DNA from: Cladocopium goreaui
Taxonomy: Eukaryota; Sar; Dinophyceae; Suessiales; Symbiodiniaceae
DNA length: 64,000 nucleotides
Direction: 5' to 3'
Assembly (NCBI GenBank): GCA_947184155.2
Contig: CAMXCT020000123.1
Coordinates: 15,001 to 79,000 of the forward strand
The position numbers were made by a program, and so were the translations under genes. Positions 12,840 to 25,300 of this stretch are shown here, one piece after another (position 1 is the stretch's first letter; every line of letters starts with the position of its first letter). The notes under the pieces were generated by a model, which was not told the DNA's origin, searched no databases, and was given only the letters and a program-made list of their open reading frames with translations.

Positions 12840-14605
12840 TCATCGGTTGGGAAAATGCCGTTTCAACAGCACTGATGCCTTGACAGCCCAAAATTCTAGA
12901 ATTCTTTTGGTGGCCACCCGGGAATCCAGCTTCATCCCCAACGTACACATTCTGCCAATAAAATCTTCATTCTGCTCGCAACACCATGCCAGCGGATTCA
13001 TCACAGCTTGTGAGTTGTTTTGGAGCTGCTCACGGAGTTCCAAAAGTATGTGACGATAAAAATGAGCCTTTGGTTTAATGGAGAATAGGCAGAGCTGAGA
13101 TTGAAATGCGAAGTTCGCCAGCCAGTTGTAGCCTTTCAAGTAGCTGTGGCCAAGCTCATAAATTTTTGCAGCGCAACCAGCATTCACAAACAATCCGTGG
13201 TTGTTCATCTCATCAAAAAAAGCCACCGCAGTTCTGGAACAGCTCAAAATGATTTCCATCACTTTCTTTTTTCCAGCATCTCCAACACCTTGATGTAAAA
13301 AACCAGAAGTAGCCGCGCTCAACCACTTTAAGCAAAGTGTCACATCAGAGCCCTTGCCATTCAACCATGGAAAGCTCTTGGTAGATGTATACTTAAAGAG
13401 TGCCTTCGAAAACGATCGCAGGGACGCAGATTTCTTCTCAGCAATTTGCCAAAGTTTGAAGTGCGAGTGTGCACATTCCAATTTATCTTCAATACGTCCA
13501 CCACCAAACAATCCCCACCTCATGAATAGAAATACTACAGAGCCAACGAAATCTCTGTGTAATCCAAGACGCAGGGTGTGGAAGACATCATGTTTGTACA
13601 TCATCTCCGGTTTGGAGCTATCGTAGGGGATCGAAAACAGAGCTGGGGGGTTCTGTGGATGCCACGGTCTTTGCCTCCACATAGTGCGTAGCCAACAAGG
13701 AGATTCATTAGCGATGTCCTCTGCAGGTAGCCCAGCACGCCCTGCCATACAGCAGTGACAGCATTCTAAGTCTCTAACAGTGCTTTTGTTTTCATAGCCC
13801 CGGGTCAGCCGGGCTTGTTTGGAATGCCAGCGTAGGTCCCCCTTTGCTCCAACTATCCCAACGAACCACCTTTGGTTTTGGACCTCCACACCTGTTGTGA
13901 AGAGCTCCTTCAGATCGTCAGAAATCAACTCTAGCATTTTCAAAGTCAAGGGTTTGAACTCCTTGTTTAGAGTCCCTGGTACCATGAAAAGCGGCCAGTG
14001 CTGCAGGTAGCTGTGTGACTTCATGTTGGTTTTCAAAGCCTTTGCTGTAGCATGATCTCCAATTTCACAGTCGCCCCAAACAGACAAGTCCAAGTAGGAG
14101 GGTTGGCAACTTTGGCAAGTGTCCTCTCGGCCTTTGATGCCGACTACAGCTTCCAAACTTGCGATAACAGTACTGCTCCGACGCTTTCCCTTTCCTTCGT
14201 CTCCGTGTAGGGCAAGTGGAATAACATGGGATAGGTTGTCCCCATGTGTTTCAAAAACTTTGTGACTTCCATGAAACTGCTTGTAAGCGCCCCAGAATGC
14301 TTCACAGACAGATTCCATGTGCAGTGCATCATCAGCGCCAGACAGCACAAAGGGGTGATGTCCAATCAAAAACTTCACAATGTCGGTTGGCCGGTTATAG
14401 CTCATATCTAAAAAAGACCCATCCGGTTTTTGGTAGCTAAACAAGCTGGATGGGATTTTCCATGCAATACCTGCGCGTCTCATCATGCGATAAGCACTTC
14501 GGGCCACATTTGAATTAGTCTTTTTTGGAAGGGTTTCCTGAGCAGCATCACACAAAGCCCCATAGCGAATCCGCTCAGTCGCCACGGCTGGAACCTTGGG
14601 ACTTC
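12840..14605 (-). CDS. Transposase-like protein of a dinoflagellate-expanded family (large exon)
   Basis: A 581-codon frame. The first in-frame codon after the upstream stop is GTG (14585), so in a eukaryote this is probably a terminal exon entered at an AG|G acceptor near 14600. Landmarks in order: HGDEGKG (about residue 127), a Cys-rich CQSCQ, VGAKGDLRWH (about 245), CCHCC (about 274), YKHDVFHTLRLG (about 330), KPKAHFYRH (about 510) and CEQNEDFIGR (about 538). I recall this motif order from a very numerous unnamed dinoflagellate family. Acidic residues in HGDEG, HDVFH and EQNED would fit an RNase-H-fold DDE transposase, but that is inference. The frame is intact to its TGA/TAG end. An upstream exon may lie near 14,860-14,930. 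Confidence 0.75.
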
Positions 14606-14609
14606 AACC

Positions 14610-15231
14610 AAAGACAGGTGAAGTGTTAAGTGAAGTAATTGCAGATAAAGTGTTTAAATTGTGCACTATGAATAAACCTATGAATCTATGCATGGGCAGT
14701 GTTAGAACCCCCCAGTCATTCGATAACAATTGATTCACGGGGCTTCTCTGAGTGGATGGTGGTAATCCCTTAAGCCTTACAATATACCAACATTTAACAT
14801 CCTACAGCTGATCAACCAAAAGGGGTTTTGAACATTGCTCCCGTACCAGGTCAAGGTAAGGTTGCGGCTCCATCAGCCACAGCTTCAGCATAGGCTTCAA
14901 TCAAATGCCCAGGCTGTTCTGGCTCTGAAGTTACACCTGGCTGAAGTTACCCGGCATAGGCTTCACTTGGCACCATGTGTACGGAAAAGGTATTGCGATG
15001 TATTGCAATTTCAATGTTGAATTTCCCAATGCTCTTAGTTTCATTTTTCAGCGCATAGGAAGGTCTTCATCCCATGTTGTCGCAACCTCAATTCCTGCGA
15101 TTTCACACAGAAACTGTTGCACAAGAATCCCCTACCTTGTGGCTTGGTGCCACAAGTAACACCCCAAACTCAAACCAAAGTAATTGCCAGAACATATATA
15201 TTCATAAGCAAAAACCGGAACAACTCATCAT
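14610..15231. other. Gap between two minus-strand genes, possible small exon
   Basis: On the minus strand around 14,860-14,930 a short segment encodes PEQPGHLIEAYAEAVADGAA, which looks protein-like and could be an upstream exon of the transposase-like gene. Otherwise nothing is seen. Confidence 0.3.
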
Positions 15232-17919
15232 TCACTTTGCTGGCTTCTTGGCTGCGGCTTTGCGCTTTGGCTTCTCCGGCTCCGCTGCCGCCTTTGCCTG
15301 GGCCTTTGCCTGGGCCTTAGCCTTGGCATCAGCGGATCGCCTGGTAGATCTGGTCGGTGCTCTGGTAGGCACAGTCTTCGGCAAGATTGGCCTGGAAAAG
15401 GCGATGCTTGTGAGATGGAAGCAAGGATAAGCAAGGACCAAGGATAAGCAACGAGAAGCTAGGAAACGTAAACCCTTGAGAAATAACCAAACAAAGACCT
15501 GCCTCATGCGGACTTCCAGGTTCAAGGCATCAACGGCCCTGGGCGATAGATAGGTGCACTAGATTACCAGATCTGTAGTGCCTGTAGTGCAAAAATTTGA
15601 ACCCACGATAAAAAGTTCTAAGATTTCTGCATTCTTTTGGCTTTTTGGTAAGCCTGAAAGATCGACTCTTCAGACCTAGGTCGGGTACATGTGAGTTGTT
15701 CCGGTCATGGTGAAATAGGTCCCACAAATATTGGAAGATTGATTATACCAAGGGCTAGGCTCTTCTGTGAATCCATTCACAACCCCATTCGAGTACTCCT
15801 TGTCGATGGTGTCGCTGATGGAGCCCAGGTCACCGATGGTAGCCGCGATCTTCATTTTCATCCTGGAAGAGCTTGGGGTCTCAGGGGACTTATACAGGAG
15901 TTAGCCGAGCAAGGAACAAAGAGGCAATGACCTTTCATATATTTGAGAAACCCACTTAATTGGACCAGTGTCTGTTCTTGTAAACCGGACAATTTCTCTG
16001 CGGAATCTAACTTGTCAATTCCGTCTTGGAGCTTCTGGGATCTCTTCGACAGGCATGTCCTTAGACGGCGTTGGCAGCTGACACCAAAATCTTTAATCCA
16101 TAAGATTGTTTTTTTCGTGAATGTTGGTGAAGGAATCTAGGGATTCAATGCCCTTTAAAAAACAGATAAGGCTCATCATCTTGTTGCAAATCGAACTGGG
16201 GAGGGCATCCAGCTCAAGCTCTGGAAGGCCAGCTTTCTTTCGGGCAATTTTTTCGATAGCGAGGGCCTTTTCCTTCTTGACATCCCGAATGCTGACATCA
16301 GAACCATGATCTGACTGATCTTCATCTTCAGGGGAAAGGAAAAAGATTTTGTTGACAAACAATGTTGATAGGACTGGCCTCAACACCTTACAAACTCAAC
16401 TGTGTTTATTTGTCAACCATGACCTGAGATGGCTGCGGCTTCCGGCTCCTGTCTTTCCACTTTCAATTTCTTGCCAAACCCTTTGTCCTGAGGCCCCTGG
16501 ATCTCCTTGTCTTTGACACTGGAAGAAGGCACGCCACCGAAGTTGGGCAAGCCGGTGGGGCGGGCAAAGGAACCAAGATCCGCACCATTCTCCTCCCATT
16601 TGAGTTTGCGCTTGAAGCCGGTTGTGCTGGTGCGCCTTAGGTTGACGGTGGCCAGCCAATCATGATAAACGATTTGGACGAGATTCTTCATACTTGTACC
16701 AAAATGAAACATTTTGAATGTGGGTATAAATGTGTATTTCTTATCTATTCTTGTGTTGAAATGTGGGCCCCAAGCCCTCTAATCAAACATTGGTGCCAGA
16801 ATTTCAAAGGACCACCCTCCAAGTAACCAAGGCGCACGTGGTTTCCCTTAACTGCCGTTTCAGCCCAGTAGAGCACCAGGTCTTTCTCGTATCTATCCTT
16901 CCTGCAAAGAGTTGGCAGGAAACTAAGAATACTAAGGGTCTTTCACTCAACTTAAGTAGCCCGGCAGCCCACAGGTCCTCATGAGGGACAGGGGGTCTTT
17001 CTCAGCAATGCTCTTCACACCATCCACTCTTTTCCTGGGATGCGATGGGTGGCAGAAGCCAATTGGAATTGCAAAGGGTGAGCACTAAAAAAAGTATGTC
17101 CCTTACCATTTAGGGTAATCTAATGATTCGACTTTTTAAAACACCCAACTAGTTTTCACCCCTTTCGGTCTCACCCTTTGCAATGCAAGGTTTTAAAGAT
17201 TGTTGTAAGGTCTTTGGTTTGTGAAATCCCTGCCACAAACACCCAACACAAAATTGGTTGACTTACTGTAGTATGAATTGATAACCAAAGTGCTGGGTCC
17301 ATCCCCATTCGTTCAGCATGGTCTCTTCGCTCACAAATTCGCCCTCAATCCGAAGTTCATTGGATACCAAATCCTCTGCAAGAACTTCACATTCCTGGAC
17401 GAATGTCTCCTGTAAAGGGAACCAAGGTCGGAAAACCTATGGAGGATGATGTATGTTTAACGAGGTCAACGAGTCAACAATGATACATCATAGATTTGAT
17501 GGTGAAAACATAGGTATCCGTTATTTCCCCCAAAAACCACAAAAAATCCTGTACTCAGAACCCCTGTCCGGATCGAACCCGCAGCTCTGGAATATCTGAA
17601 GGAGTTTATCCTTGCCGCCACCCCTTTTGTCTGTATACATCTTTCGGATACTCTCTGACACCTTGAACTCCCCTTTGCAATTGGGCTGTAGGACCCGTCG
17701 GACACGAAGGTTGATAGCATTCTCTGATAGACGCAGCACCCCAGGAGTTGGTTCAACACCATGACCCTGGAGTGGGATATCCACACCCTCACCCTGTGCC
17801 CCAGCCCCAGCACCCCGACAAGGTGTGGCCATCGGCCGCGCTGGCTCGGAGGCGGGAGCTTTGCCAGATTGAGTGGCAACTGGCGGTGTGGCAGCCACTG
17901 CCTTAGGGCGATTTCCCAT
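15232..17919 (-). CDS. Intron-rich gene with Ala/Lys-repeat C-terminus
   Basis: Starts at a true ATG (17919; MGNRPKAVAATPP). Exon 1 (to about 17567) has a Pro/Ala-rich leader, then a helical, basic block (NAINLRVRRVLQPNCKGEFK through KLLQIFQSCGFDPD). Later coding pieces on the same strand: about 17411-17276 (VSEETMLNEWGWTQ), about 16908-16858 (KDRYEKDLVLYWAET), about 16692-16440 (basic, KDKEIQG...GFGKKLKVERQ), about 16355-16100 (acidic SPEDEDQSDHGSD, then helix), about 15863-15790 (KMKIAATIGDLG) and a last exon ending AKAKAQAKAQAKAAAEPEK...KKPAK, stop at 15232. I recall this block order from an expanded dinoflagellate family of unknown function. The lysine-rich tail suggests nucleic-acid binding. 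Exon borders are approximate. Confidence 0.6.
17068..17184. mobile_element. Intron-located inverted-repeat element (introner-like)
   Basis: A perfect 15-bp inverted repeat, ATTGCAAAGGGTGAG at 17068-17082 and CTCACCCTTTGCAAT at 17170-17184, encloses 87 bases inside an intron of the surrounding minus-strand gene. No coding capacity. Size and placement resemble introner elements, which I recall being described in dinoflagellates. It could also simply be a MITE that landed in an intron. Confidence 0.6.
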
Positions 17920-18215
17920 TCATAGCCATTGAACCAATTATAGATGTGCCCTGCCGTGTTTAGAGGCTTGTTATTTATATATATATAATATTATATATAA
18001 TATATATATATAAGTTAACACCAGACCTGCATAACAATCACTATCCATAAGGCATTGTGTTGTTTTGAGGGTCCCAATTCCTCTTGTGGACATGGCTGAT
18101 TTTTGTGTGAAAAGATATTGCACAGGACCAACAACACCAATACAAAAACATACCCAAATCCCAAACTAGATTAGTTCTGTAGTAGTGTCTAAAAGAGGGG
18201 ATCTCACAATGAATT
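17920..18215. other. Spacer upstream of the 17919 ATG
   Basis: Holds a TATATAATAT tract (17977-18013) just upstream of the minus-strand start codon. No other feature is seen. Dinoflagellate promoters rarely use TATA boxes, so I do not call a promoter. Confidence 0.3.
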
Positions 18216-18970
18216 TTAATCAAGACATGGTACTAGGCATTCTGGGGGCGTAAGAGGGCGCTGTTCCATACCATCATTGTTTGCATCACCTTGAATCGAA
18301 TCACCTGTTGGTTCACCTTGGCCCGAACCTTCATGTGGTGCTTGCTGGGGTTCAGGGTCTTCTGTGATAACCTCGTCCAATCCCTTGGCATCTGTCAGAA
18401 CTTCGCTGGGAGGATGTTGATTGAAAACACTAGCCCAGTACCCTGCATCATCAAGGCCAAAGACACTACGGGGGACCACAGCTGGAGCACCAGAACCATC
18501 ACTTTGATACTTAGGGGTTCCCGGTACTGTCTCAGCCTCCTCCATAGCTGTTGGCTGGTGGGGTTCTACTGCTGGAACCAAAGACGAAGCCTGCTCCCGA
18601 TCCAGGGCTTGATCAACCTCATTGTTCAAGTCCGCTAGCTCGGTTTTCAAGGCCTCAGGGCCACGGGCTGAAGGGCAGGTTGGCTAAACCATGATAAATT
18701 GGGACTTCCCTTTGATTGGATATGACACAGTACATGCCAAAATTATACATTGGGAATTCCGTTGGTGAAAAGAAAGATGACCCCATCGAAAGCCTGAAGT
18801 TCATGAACCAGTCCATCATCTGTGGGTGGTACCCGAAGTTCTCCATCAGGCTGTTGGTCGACTTTACAAATACCCCGAACTAACGTCTCAGAAGACCAAG
18901 CTTTGCTTTTCGCAGGCTCCATGGTCACAAAGAGGGTTCCGGCTAGCTCATGTCCCTTGATGTGGAAAAT
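18216..18970 (-). CDS. Orphan acidic exons
   Basis: Two protein-like minus-strand pieces. About 18967-18770 includes HELAGTLFVTMEPAKSKAWS and PPTDDGLVHELQAFDGV. About 18655-18230 reads PEALKTELADLNNEVDQALD and then a long Pro/Glu/Asp-rich region (FGLDDAGYWASVF, EVITEDPEPQQ). The second resembles in style the acidic exon at 24689-24192 (ENLKQEVSTLRQDLLDK). They may be exons of a gene lying between the methyltransferase-like gene and the 17919 gene, or the start of a paralogous copy. No function can be assigned. Confidence 0.45.
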
Positions 18971-19228
18971 ACAAGTAGCAACTAGTAGCAACCATGAAAG
19001 AAGCAATTCCATAAACAACATGCTGTTTGCAATACATTTAAAGGTAAGCACGGTCATTTTCCATCTGGTTCGCATGCAGTGCCTACAAATTGCACCACTG
19101 TGGGGAGCCCCACATCTTGGTACTGGTTGGAACTGGATATGGATTGGAATCCCCATTCTTTCAACATGGAAATGATGAAAAAATATCACGATTTTATTTT
19201 CGCCGTTTCGTTGGGTATTCTCGCCGTT

Positions 19229-19330
19229 TCAAAAATTGAAATTTTGCAAAAATTTGCAAAATTTTGCAAATGTTTGCAAAATTTACAATTTTTTGCAAAA
19301 TTTGCAAATGTTTGTAAAAAATTGCAAAGA
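19229..19330. repeat. TTTGCAAAA-type repeat tract
   Basis: About 100 bases of imperfectly repeated TTTGCAAAATT words, self-complementary. Lies just downstream of the last recognised exon of the methyltransferase-like gene. Confidence 0.8.
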
Positions 19331-19364
19331 GCTTGCAACTTGGTACAACAGCATGGTTTTTTGT

Positions 19365-21271
19365 TCATCCATGTTGTGAATAGGGCGTCCATTGGGAGCA
19401 AGGCACATGGAACCTAGTAAGAGGAAATTTGTATTTTGCATTGAAGCATTTCCAGCTGTCCGGCACCACTAAAGGTTTCGATCCCCACAGATACCTCAGA
19501 CATGGTCCCAGTCCGGCTTCTCCCCAAGAAGTAAAGCCAGCATCTCGGAGCAGGTGCTGCAAAGGCCTTTCGGTATCCACCTCAGCGGAGCAGGCGCTTG
19601 GGTGACTCTGGCCACTGGAAGATGGTTGTCAAGTGGTCATAGCAGGTTTTTTTTGCAAACCTTTTGAAACCTATTTGATTTCTCAACAAAAACCATTTGC
19701 AAATAGGCAAAATTTTATGCTTGTATAATTCAGCAAGGGGCATCCAAGATTGGAGGGTTGACACCTTCAGAACGCATGGCAGGGATCAGACTTACGATTT
19801 TCTTGGCAAAGCGAACGGGATAGGTCCTCAGTTTTGTTGGGGTTGAAAGCCAGATGATTTTCAGGGCCCCTGAAACCATAGACTTCTTTATGTTTAAATT
19901 AAAAACTAATTCATTTCATGATTTTCATAGAACCCGAAATATTACCCATTTGACACCCCAAAATTGGAAGTACAATCAAGAGTCTGTGAAGCCTTTAAGG
20001 CTTTTGTCCCATTGAAGGCTGAGCGCCCTCTGCCATTGACATACCTTCTGCAAAGCCTTCTGCCACCAACCCGAGATACAACTGGTCTGTGTAGGCGACC
20101 AATCACACGGGAATTGGTCAGTAACATTGTTGGCTTTAAAGAGCTACTCCCAAAGAATTTCATGTTGAAGCTCACTTTGAAGACCTCAGCAGCGCAGGAG
20201 CCAACATAATCCCACGTCAAAAAGAAACTCCTAAACAGTGTAAATAGTTGTTTTGAAACTCTTGGGTTTGCCAACTACTTAAGCTGGAGCACTTTAGCAC
20301 CAGCACGTCGCATGGCCCGAATACACCATTGCAGGCACGGATGCATGGAAATCAGGCTTGAAAGTGGATTTTCCAACGTCCAGATTCCACCAAGTAAGAA
20401 GGTCAGGACCAGCATCAGCCCCGTCCTGCGGGCCCCACCCATTATTCACTTACCCCGGTAAGTTCAACAATAATAAACAACAACCTTCCATTCCATTGTG
20501 GGTCCATTATTGTATGCCCTTCTTTTAAGATTATACAAATGATCCCATATGGTAATGTATTTATTGGGAAAGTGGTTCATGGCTGGGTTCAAGCATTACC
20601 TTTTTGGTTACCCGCCACTAATTGTTCAACACTAGTCATAAACAAACAGAAACACAAAATACAGATAAAAAGACCAGCACGGTCCGTGCCGCCATTCGAT
20701 TCCCTCGGATAACTTTCGTGTTGTACACGTTTCCAAGTGGTGTCAGCAAACTGCGCATGCTAGTTGCTACATTGACAATTGAATAGGATGAGCAAACAAC
20801 TGCCCAGGTTGTTACCAGGCCAGGTGCTTTCCCACGGAGAAGCATCAACAATGCTAACCTCAGTAGTGCGGGAAAGAACTTTCGTCAGTAAATACACGGC
20901 TTGCTGTTTGATTCAGCTTAAACAAACCATGGGTGGAATAAGAAATATAACCTTTGCTTTCCCATTTATTAATTAATTGAGATTGGGAACACATACCCGG
21001 CTTCCCCATTCATGTCGAAAGCCGACCGATGGGGCATTTGTGAGTGGGCTGATTCACCTTCTCCTGGAATATCTTGGGCTATGTCAAACGTAGCAGCGGA
21101 ATACCCAACTCCATGGGCCATCTTCCCAATACGACCCACACCAGAATAATATTCGATGAGGTCAAAGGTGGCCGTATCATCCCATGGTAGTGGGGTAGAC
21201 GGGGAAGAAAGTAGCCACCAAGTCATCAACACCAGGTATACAAAGTCCTTAGCTTTACCACTCAATCCCTG
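19365..21271 (-). CDS. Cytosine-methyltransferase-like multi-exon gene
   Basis: Six minus-strand exons join in one frame: 21271-20997, 20858-20685, 20425-20293, 20184-19985, 19826-19796 and 19580 onward. In order they encode a motif-I-like nucleotide-binding turn (FDLIEYYSGVGRIGKMAHG, followed by an acidic position), a motif-IV-like segment with a retained Cys (TTWAVVCSSYSIVN), and a motif-VI-like segment (GGIWTLENPLSSL). Then come a basic block (SFNMKFFGSSSLKP...YVNGRGRSAFNG) and a C-terminal GEAGLGPCLRYLWGSKPL...PDSWK. The spacing follows DNA cytosine-C5 methyltransferases, but the catalytic Pro-Cys is Val-Cys and no target-recognition or motif IX/X region is evident. Activity is doubtful. 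Introns are 108-259 bp; two begin GA within a GAC repeat. I recall this as a highly expanded dinoflagellate family. The first and last exon limits are uncertain, since the exon at 21271 lacks an ATG. Confidence 0.75.
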
Positions 21272-21279
21272 TAGTACAA

Positions 21280-22310
21280 TTGGAAAAACAAATGTGGAAG
21301 GAACAACCTATGGGATCCGAGATTCAGCTGGTGCCCCCAACTTCAACATGCGCCGCAGGGCAAGATCCAGCTTCTGTTCTGTGACCGTCATGATGGCTAT
21401 GGATACCAAACTGCTTTTGAGCCCAACCCTCAGAATCCAGAGTTGAAGATTTTGGCTGGGTTCTGCCGAGGCATTGGAAACTAAAACAGAAAATCGCAAT
21501 AGAGCCATTATCAATCAAGCCAGGTTTGCCATTCAGGCACCCAAATTTTGCAAGGCTAGCTTGGCCTCGCCGAAGCTTCGACATCCTGCCAATTTGCAAG
21601 TATTGCTGGGATAATATGTGATGGGGAAAAAACATCAAAGAAATTTCGGTCCTAATGCGTCAGGCATCCGGCATACCTGGCATAAGGGCGGGTCACTTAA
21701 CCCCAAGTACCTTTGAGATAGACAGTGAAACCACAAATGGTACCCTATGTTTTTCACTGATCTGCTGCTCTGCCAAGGACTGGTGCTCCACGCCAGCTGA
21801 GGCATGGGGCAGGGCCGCATGGATCGCCGCCCTCCGATACCATCATGTAATGTAAACTTCTCAAGATGGCTGATTCCCCCAAAGTAAGGTGGGACACACT
21901 GCCAAAAAATGTGTATGGCTGACATTAATCTACTATTTGGTTTACAACTTCTGTGGGGAGCCACCAAGTACAAAAGTTCCGGCCATGGAAATGGATTGAG
22001 GCCAACACTAACCAAACAAGGATTAATGCAAGCGCACACCCATGTATGCTTTGCATACTGCGCCCGCAAGCCCTGCCCAGATTTGGCCCTGGTTCATCTC
22101 ATTCATTCAGGCCACTAGGTTGCCCTCGGCTTCATGGCCTTGCCTGGGCTGATGTGACAACCAAAACATAAAAGCAGACCAGGCTTGTATCTTGCTTTTT
22201 TCCAATAGCTATTGAAACTTTGAAAAGTAAAAATGGCTTGTGGTAATGCCCCCTATTTTGAAGACTGTTTGAAACGTGGGCTGTGGTTATGCCACTATGG
22301 GTGTTGAAGG
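21280..22310 (-). other. Possible upstream exons of the methyltransferase-like gene
   Basis: The start codon of the downstream gene must lie here or nearby. A minus-strand frame at 21514-21308 (QLWILRVGLKSSLVSIAIMT, then basic LALRRMLKLGAPAE) is a candidate N-terminal exon. Frames at 22069-21635 look non-coding. None is secure. Confidence 0.3.
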
Positions 22311-25300
22311 CTAGTTGCGCACTGCATCATTCGCCAGAAAGGAATCGACCTGACCATCCGCAATGGCAAAGTACTCCAAATAAGTAGTCGCTTTGGAAGC
22401 GTTCAAAGCTCCAATGCAATGCGCCCACCATGGATCCTGTTGCGGGATGTTCCAATCACATAATTCAAGGGTGGATTTGCCCTGAACTAGGCAGATCTTA
22501 AAAACATATGGCTGCATCAACCCCACTTTGTGGTAAAGTATGCCCATTTTTTCGCCCACAATAGTCCTGGAAAGTCGACTGGGCCTTGAGCTGGGAAGCA
22601 ATGCGCTGCACAAAGCAATCCTTGATGGCTTGGTAGCGCGCAGCTCCATCAGGGTGAGTAGGCTTGTAGCGGCGGGCGAAGGTTGCAGCTTTCTTCTTCT
22701 TGTTCTCAGTGTCTTGCTCAGAAGCGGGGTCACAACCATTGCCATCCCCCTTGGAGTTGCCCACCTCTTTGCCAGCCTTTGCCTTTGCCTTCGTCGAAGA
22801 TGCCTTTGCCTTTGCCTTTGCCTTTGCCTTCTGTGCCACTGCCTTTGCCTTGGCCTTAGCTTTCGCCTTGGCCTTGCTCTGTGGCTTTGCCTTAGCCTTT
22901 GCCTTTGCCTTCGGACCCTTTTGACCCTCATCGCCCTCATCACCATGATCGGACTTGTAATCTCCCTCCGCTGCCTCCTCTGCCTCTCCATCGTCATCCT
23001 CGCCTCGGCGAAAATCTGCTTGGAGCTGTTCACGTCGAAGTGTCACCGGTGCCTGACCACAAATGACAACAGGGCCAAAGGGTGGAAAATTGTTTTCAAG
23101 GTGGGAGTTGGGAGGTTAAAAGTCGTCTAGAATTTCCAGTAGTCTGTGACCAAAGATTGCTTTTGGGGTTGAACCCCTCCCCACCAGGATGCCTCGCATG
23201 CCATCAAGCCAACCACATCTGCATTGGGAGCCGGCGCTGGTGCAGTGGGGGTTTCCACCTTGATATCTTTGTTCGGCTTGGTGCACTCGCCATGGATAAC
23301 TGTGGATGCCCTCTTCAAAGCTCTGCGTGTCTCCGGTTTGTTGCCCTGGTCAGGTTCCTTGATCTCTGTGCCCTTTGTGCCCAAGTCCTTGTGGTCCTGC
23401 AAAGTGACCTTCGGTGGTTCCGGTTCAGAAATCTTCTTCTCCTTGGCCAAGTCCTGGAGCAAGTTAACAGGTCCAGGTTTAACCTGGTACTGTGCTGGTT
23501 TGGGTACTGCTCTGTTAGGTTAAGGCCAGACAATGCCAGAAAAGCAAAAACGATTGAATGCAGTTCTAGATTGAAAACCATTGCAATATGAGAGAGACAG
23601 GGTCCTGGGAAACACCAGCGGAAGAGGAAACGTTGTGATCTTCCCCCTCCAAGTCAATGACATCCCCATGGGCTGCACTGCCCGCAGAAAGCAGCTGCGA
23701 AGCAGCTTCGTCCAAGTGCATGGGCAGCGTCTGCATGCTGTCCACGGCGGAACCTCCTGAGGTTTCCCCACAAAAGAAAAAGGGTTCCAAATTATAACTT
23801 ATAACATTTTTTTGGCCGCTTTACAACCAGAGAAGCTGCTAAGTTTCGGGGTAGATTTGCCATACAATTTTTTTTCTTTGATTGAATGCAGGCAAAGGTC
23901 CCAGAGTTTTGGCCTTATGTTCTTGCTCCAACTTCTTGGTTGCGATCAAAGCCCTCAGGGGTAGCCAGGTCAAAGCCAGTGATTAGAATAACATTCGCAC
24001 ACATATGCACCATCTGGGATAATCCAATACCCTTACTATAAAACCCACCATAATATTATATATTATAATAGGTTCTTGCTTACAGGGGAGGTGAATGAAC
24101 ATGATTTATATATTTATAACTTATGTAACTTATGACATTCCAATTGTCCCATTATAAATATCATGTTTTGGGTCACCCTTTAGTCTTTGGTCTAGCCCCG
24201 CTTGAGTTTTCCGATCTTGTCCAAGAGATCTTGGCGCAGTGTGCTAACCTCCTGCTTCAAGTTCTCTGTCTCATCGACGTCGCCATTGCCACAGGCAGCG
24301 GCTTCCGAAGCGGCTTCACCTCGAGAAGACCCAGTGCCAGGAACCTCAGTACCAGTCGGTTCCAGCCCTGGGACGGGTTCGGCCATTGCAGCCGCATAGG
24401 CTTCATCTTCAAGCCAATGGGGAGGAACTTGGGAATCTTCCATAGTCTCGAGCATTTGAGAATCATGGGGAGCCACATCATCAACCAATGTGTCAGGGAC
24501 CCCTTCATCAACCACCACTGAGTCATCTCCATCAGCCGTTGGATAATCATCATCATCTGCCACTGCGCTGGCATGGGACGCATCTTCAGGATCCTCCAAA
24601 TCAACCAAGGGAGGAGCAGCACCGCCGTTGCCACCACCACCGGGTCCCCAATTCTTGTCCAGGGTATCCCAGAAGGGCTTTAAGCGCAAATCCTAGGTTG
24701 ATTTAGCATCACCAGTATTATACTATAACTAAGTTGGTTTAGCATCACCAGTATTATACTATAACTATCTTGTACTATCTTGTATTTAATTTTGTGGTGG
24801 CCCCCCAAAATAATTACTGTCCCCTCAAAAGGGCCAAGGGTCTCTGGGGGTCTGCCCTCCTGCCAACCAACGGCGAAGCGCATAAGAAAATAGACGCTTC
24901 AACCCCCAAGCATCACAATGTGCGATGCACGGGTTGGAGTCCAAGTCAAAGAGCCGACGAAACTCTGTCACCTTCACAGGGTGCCACAGCAATCCACAAA
25001 TGGTTTTATCATGGTTTAACTTGAATCTATGTGATTTGTTGGTTTGAATTCCCCTTCTGATGGGCTCCAAAAAATTATGTTCTATGGCATGGTTGTGTGT
25101 TGGGGATTTCACGTAGCCTCCGCCCGAAGCAGAGCCACTGGAATTGCTTGGGGCAGCTCTACAGCGGCCGACCACCACTTTGCCATGTGGTAAAGGGTCT
25201 CTGCATTCAACGAAGTAGATACACCCGAAGGAATCCCAACAAGTGCTGGCTTCGGCCACTTACAGAGTTGTCCAAGTGATCGAACCCTTGCTCGAATGAC

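Noticed and set aside
22540..23130. Plus-strand 196-codon hydrophobic ORF resembling a membrane protein
   Set aside because: It is the antisense shadow of the Ala/Lys-repeat exon; Leu/Cys repeats arise from reverse reading of AAG/GCC codons.
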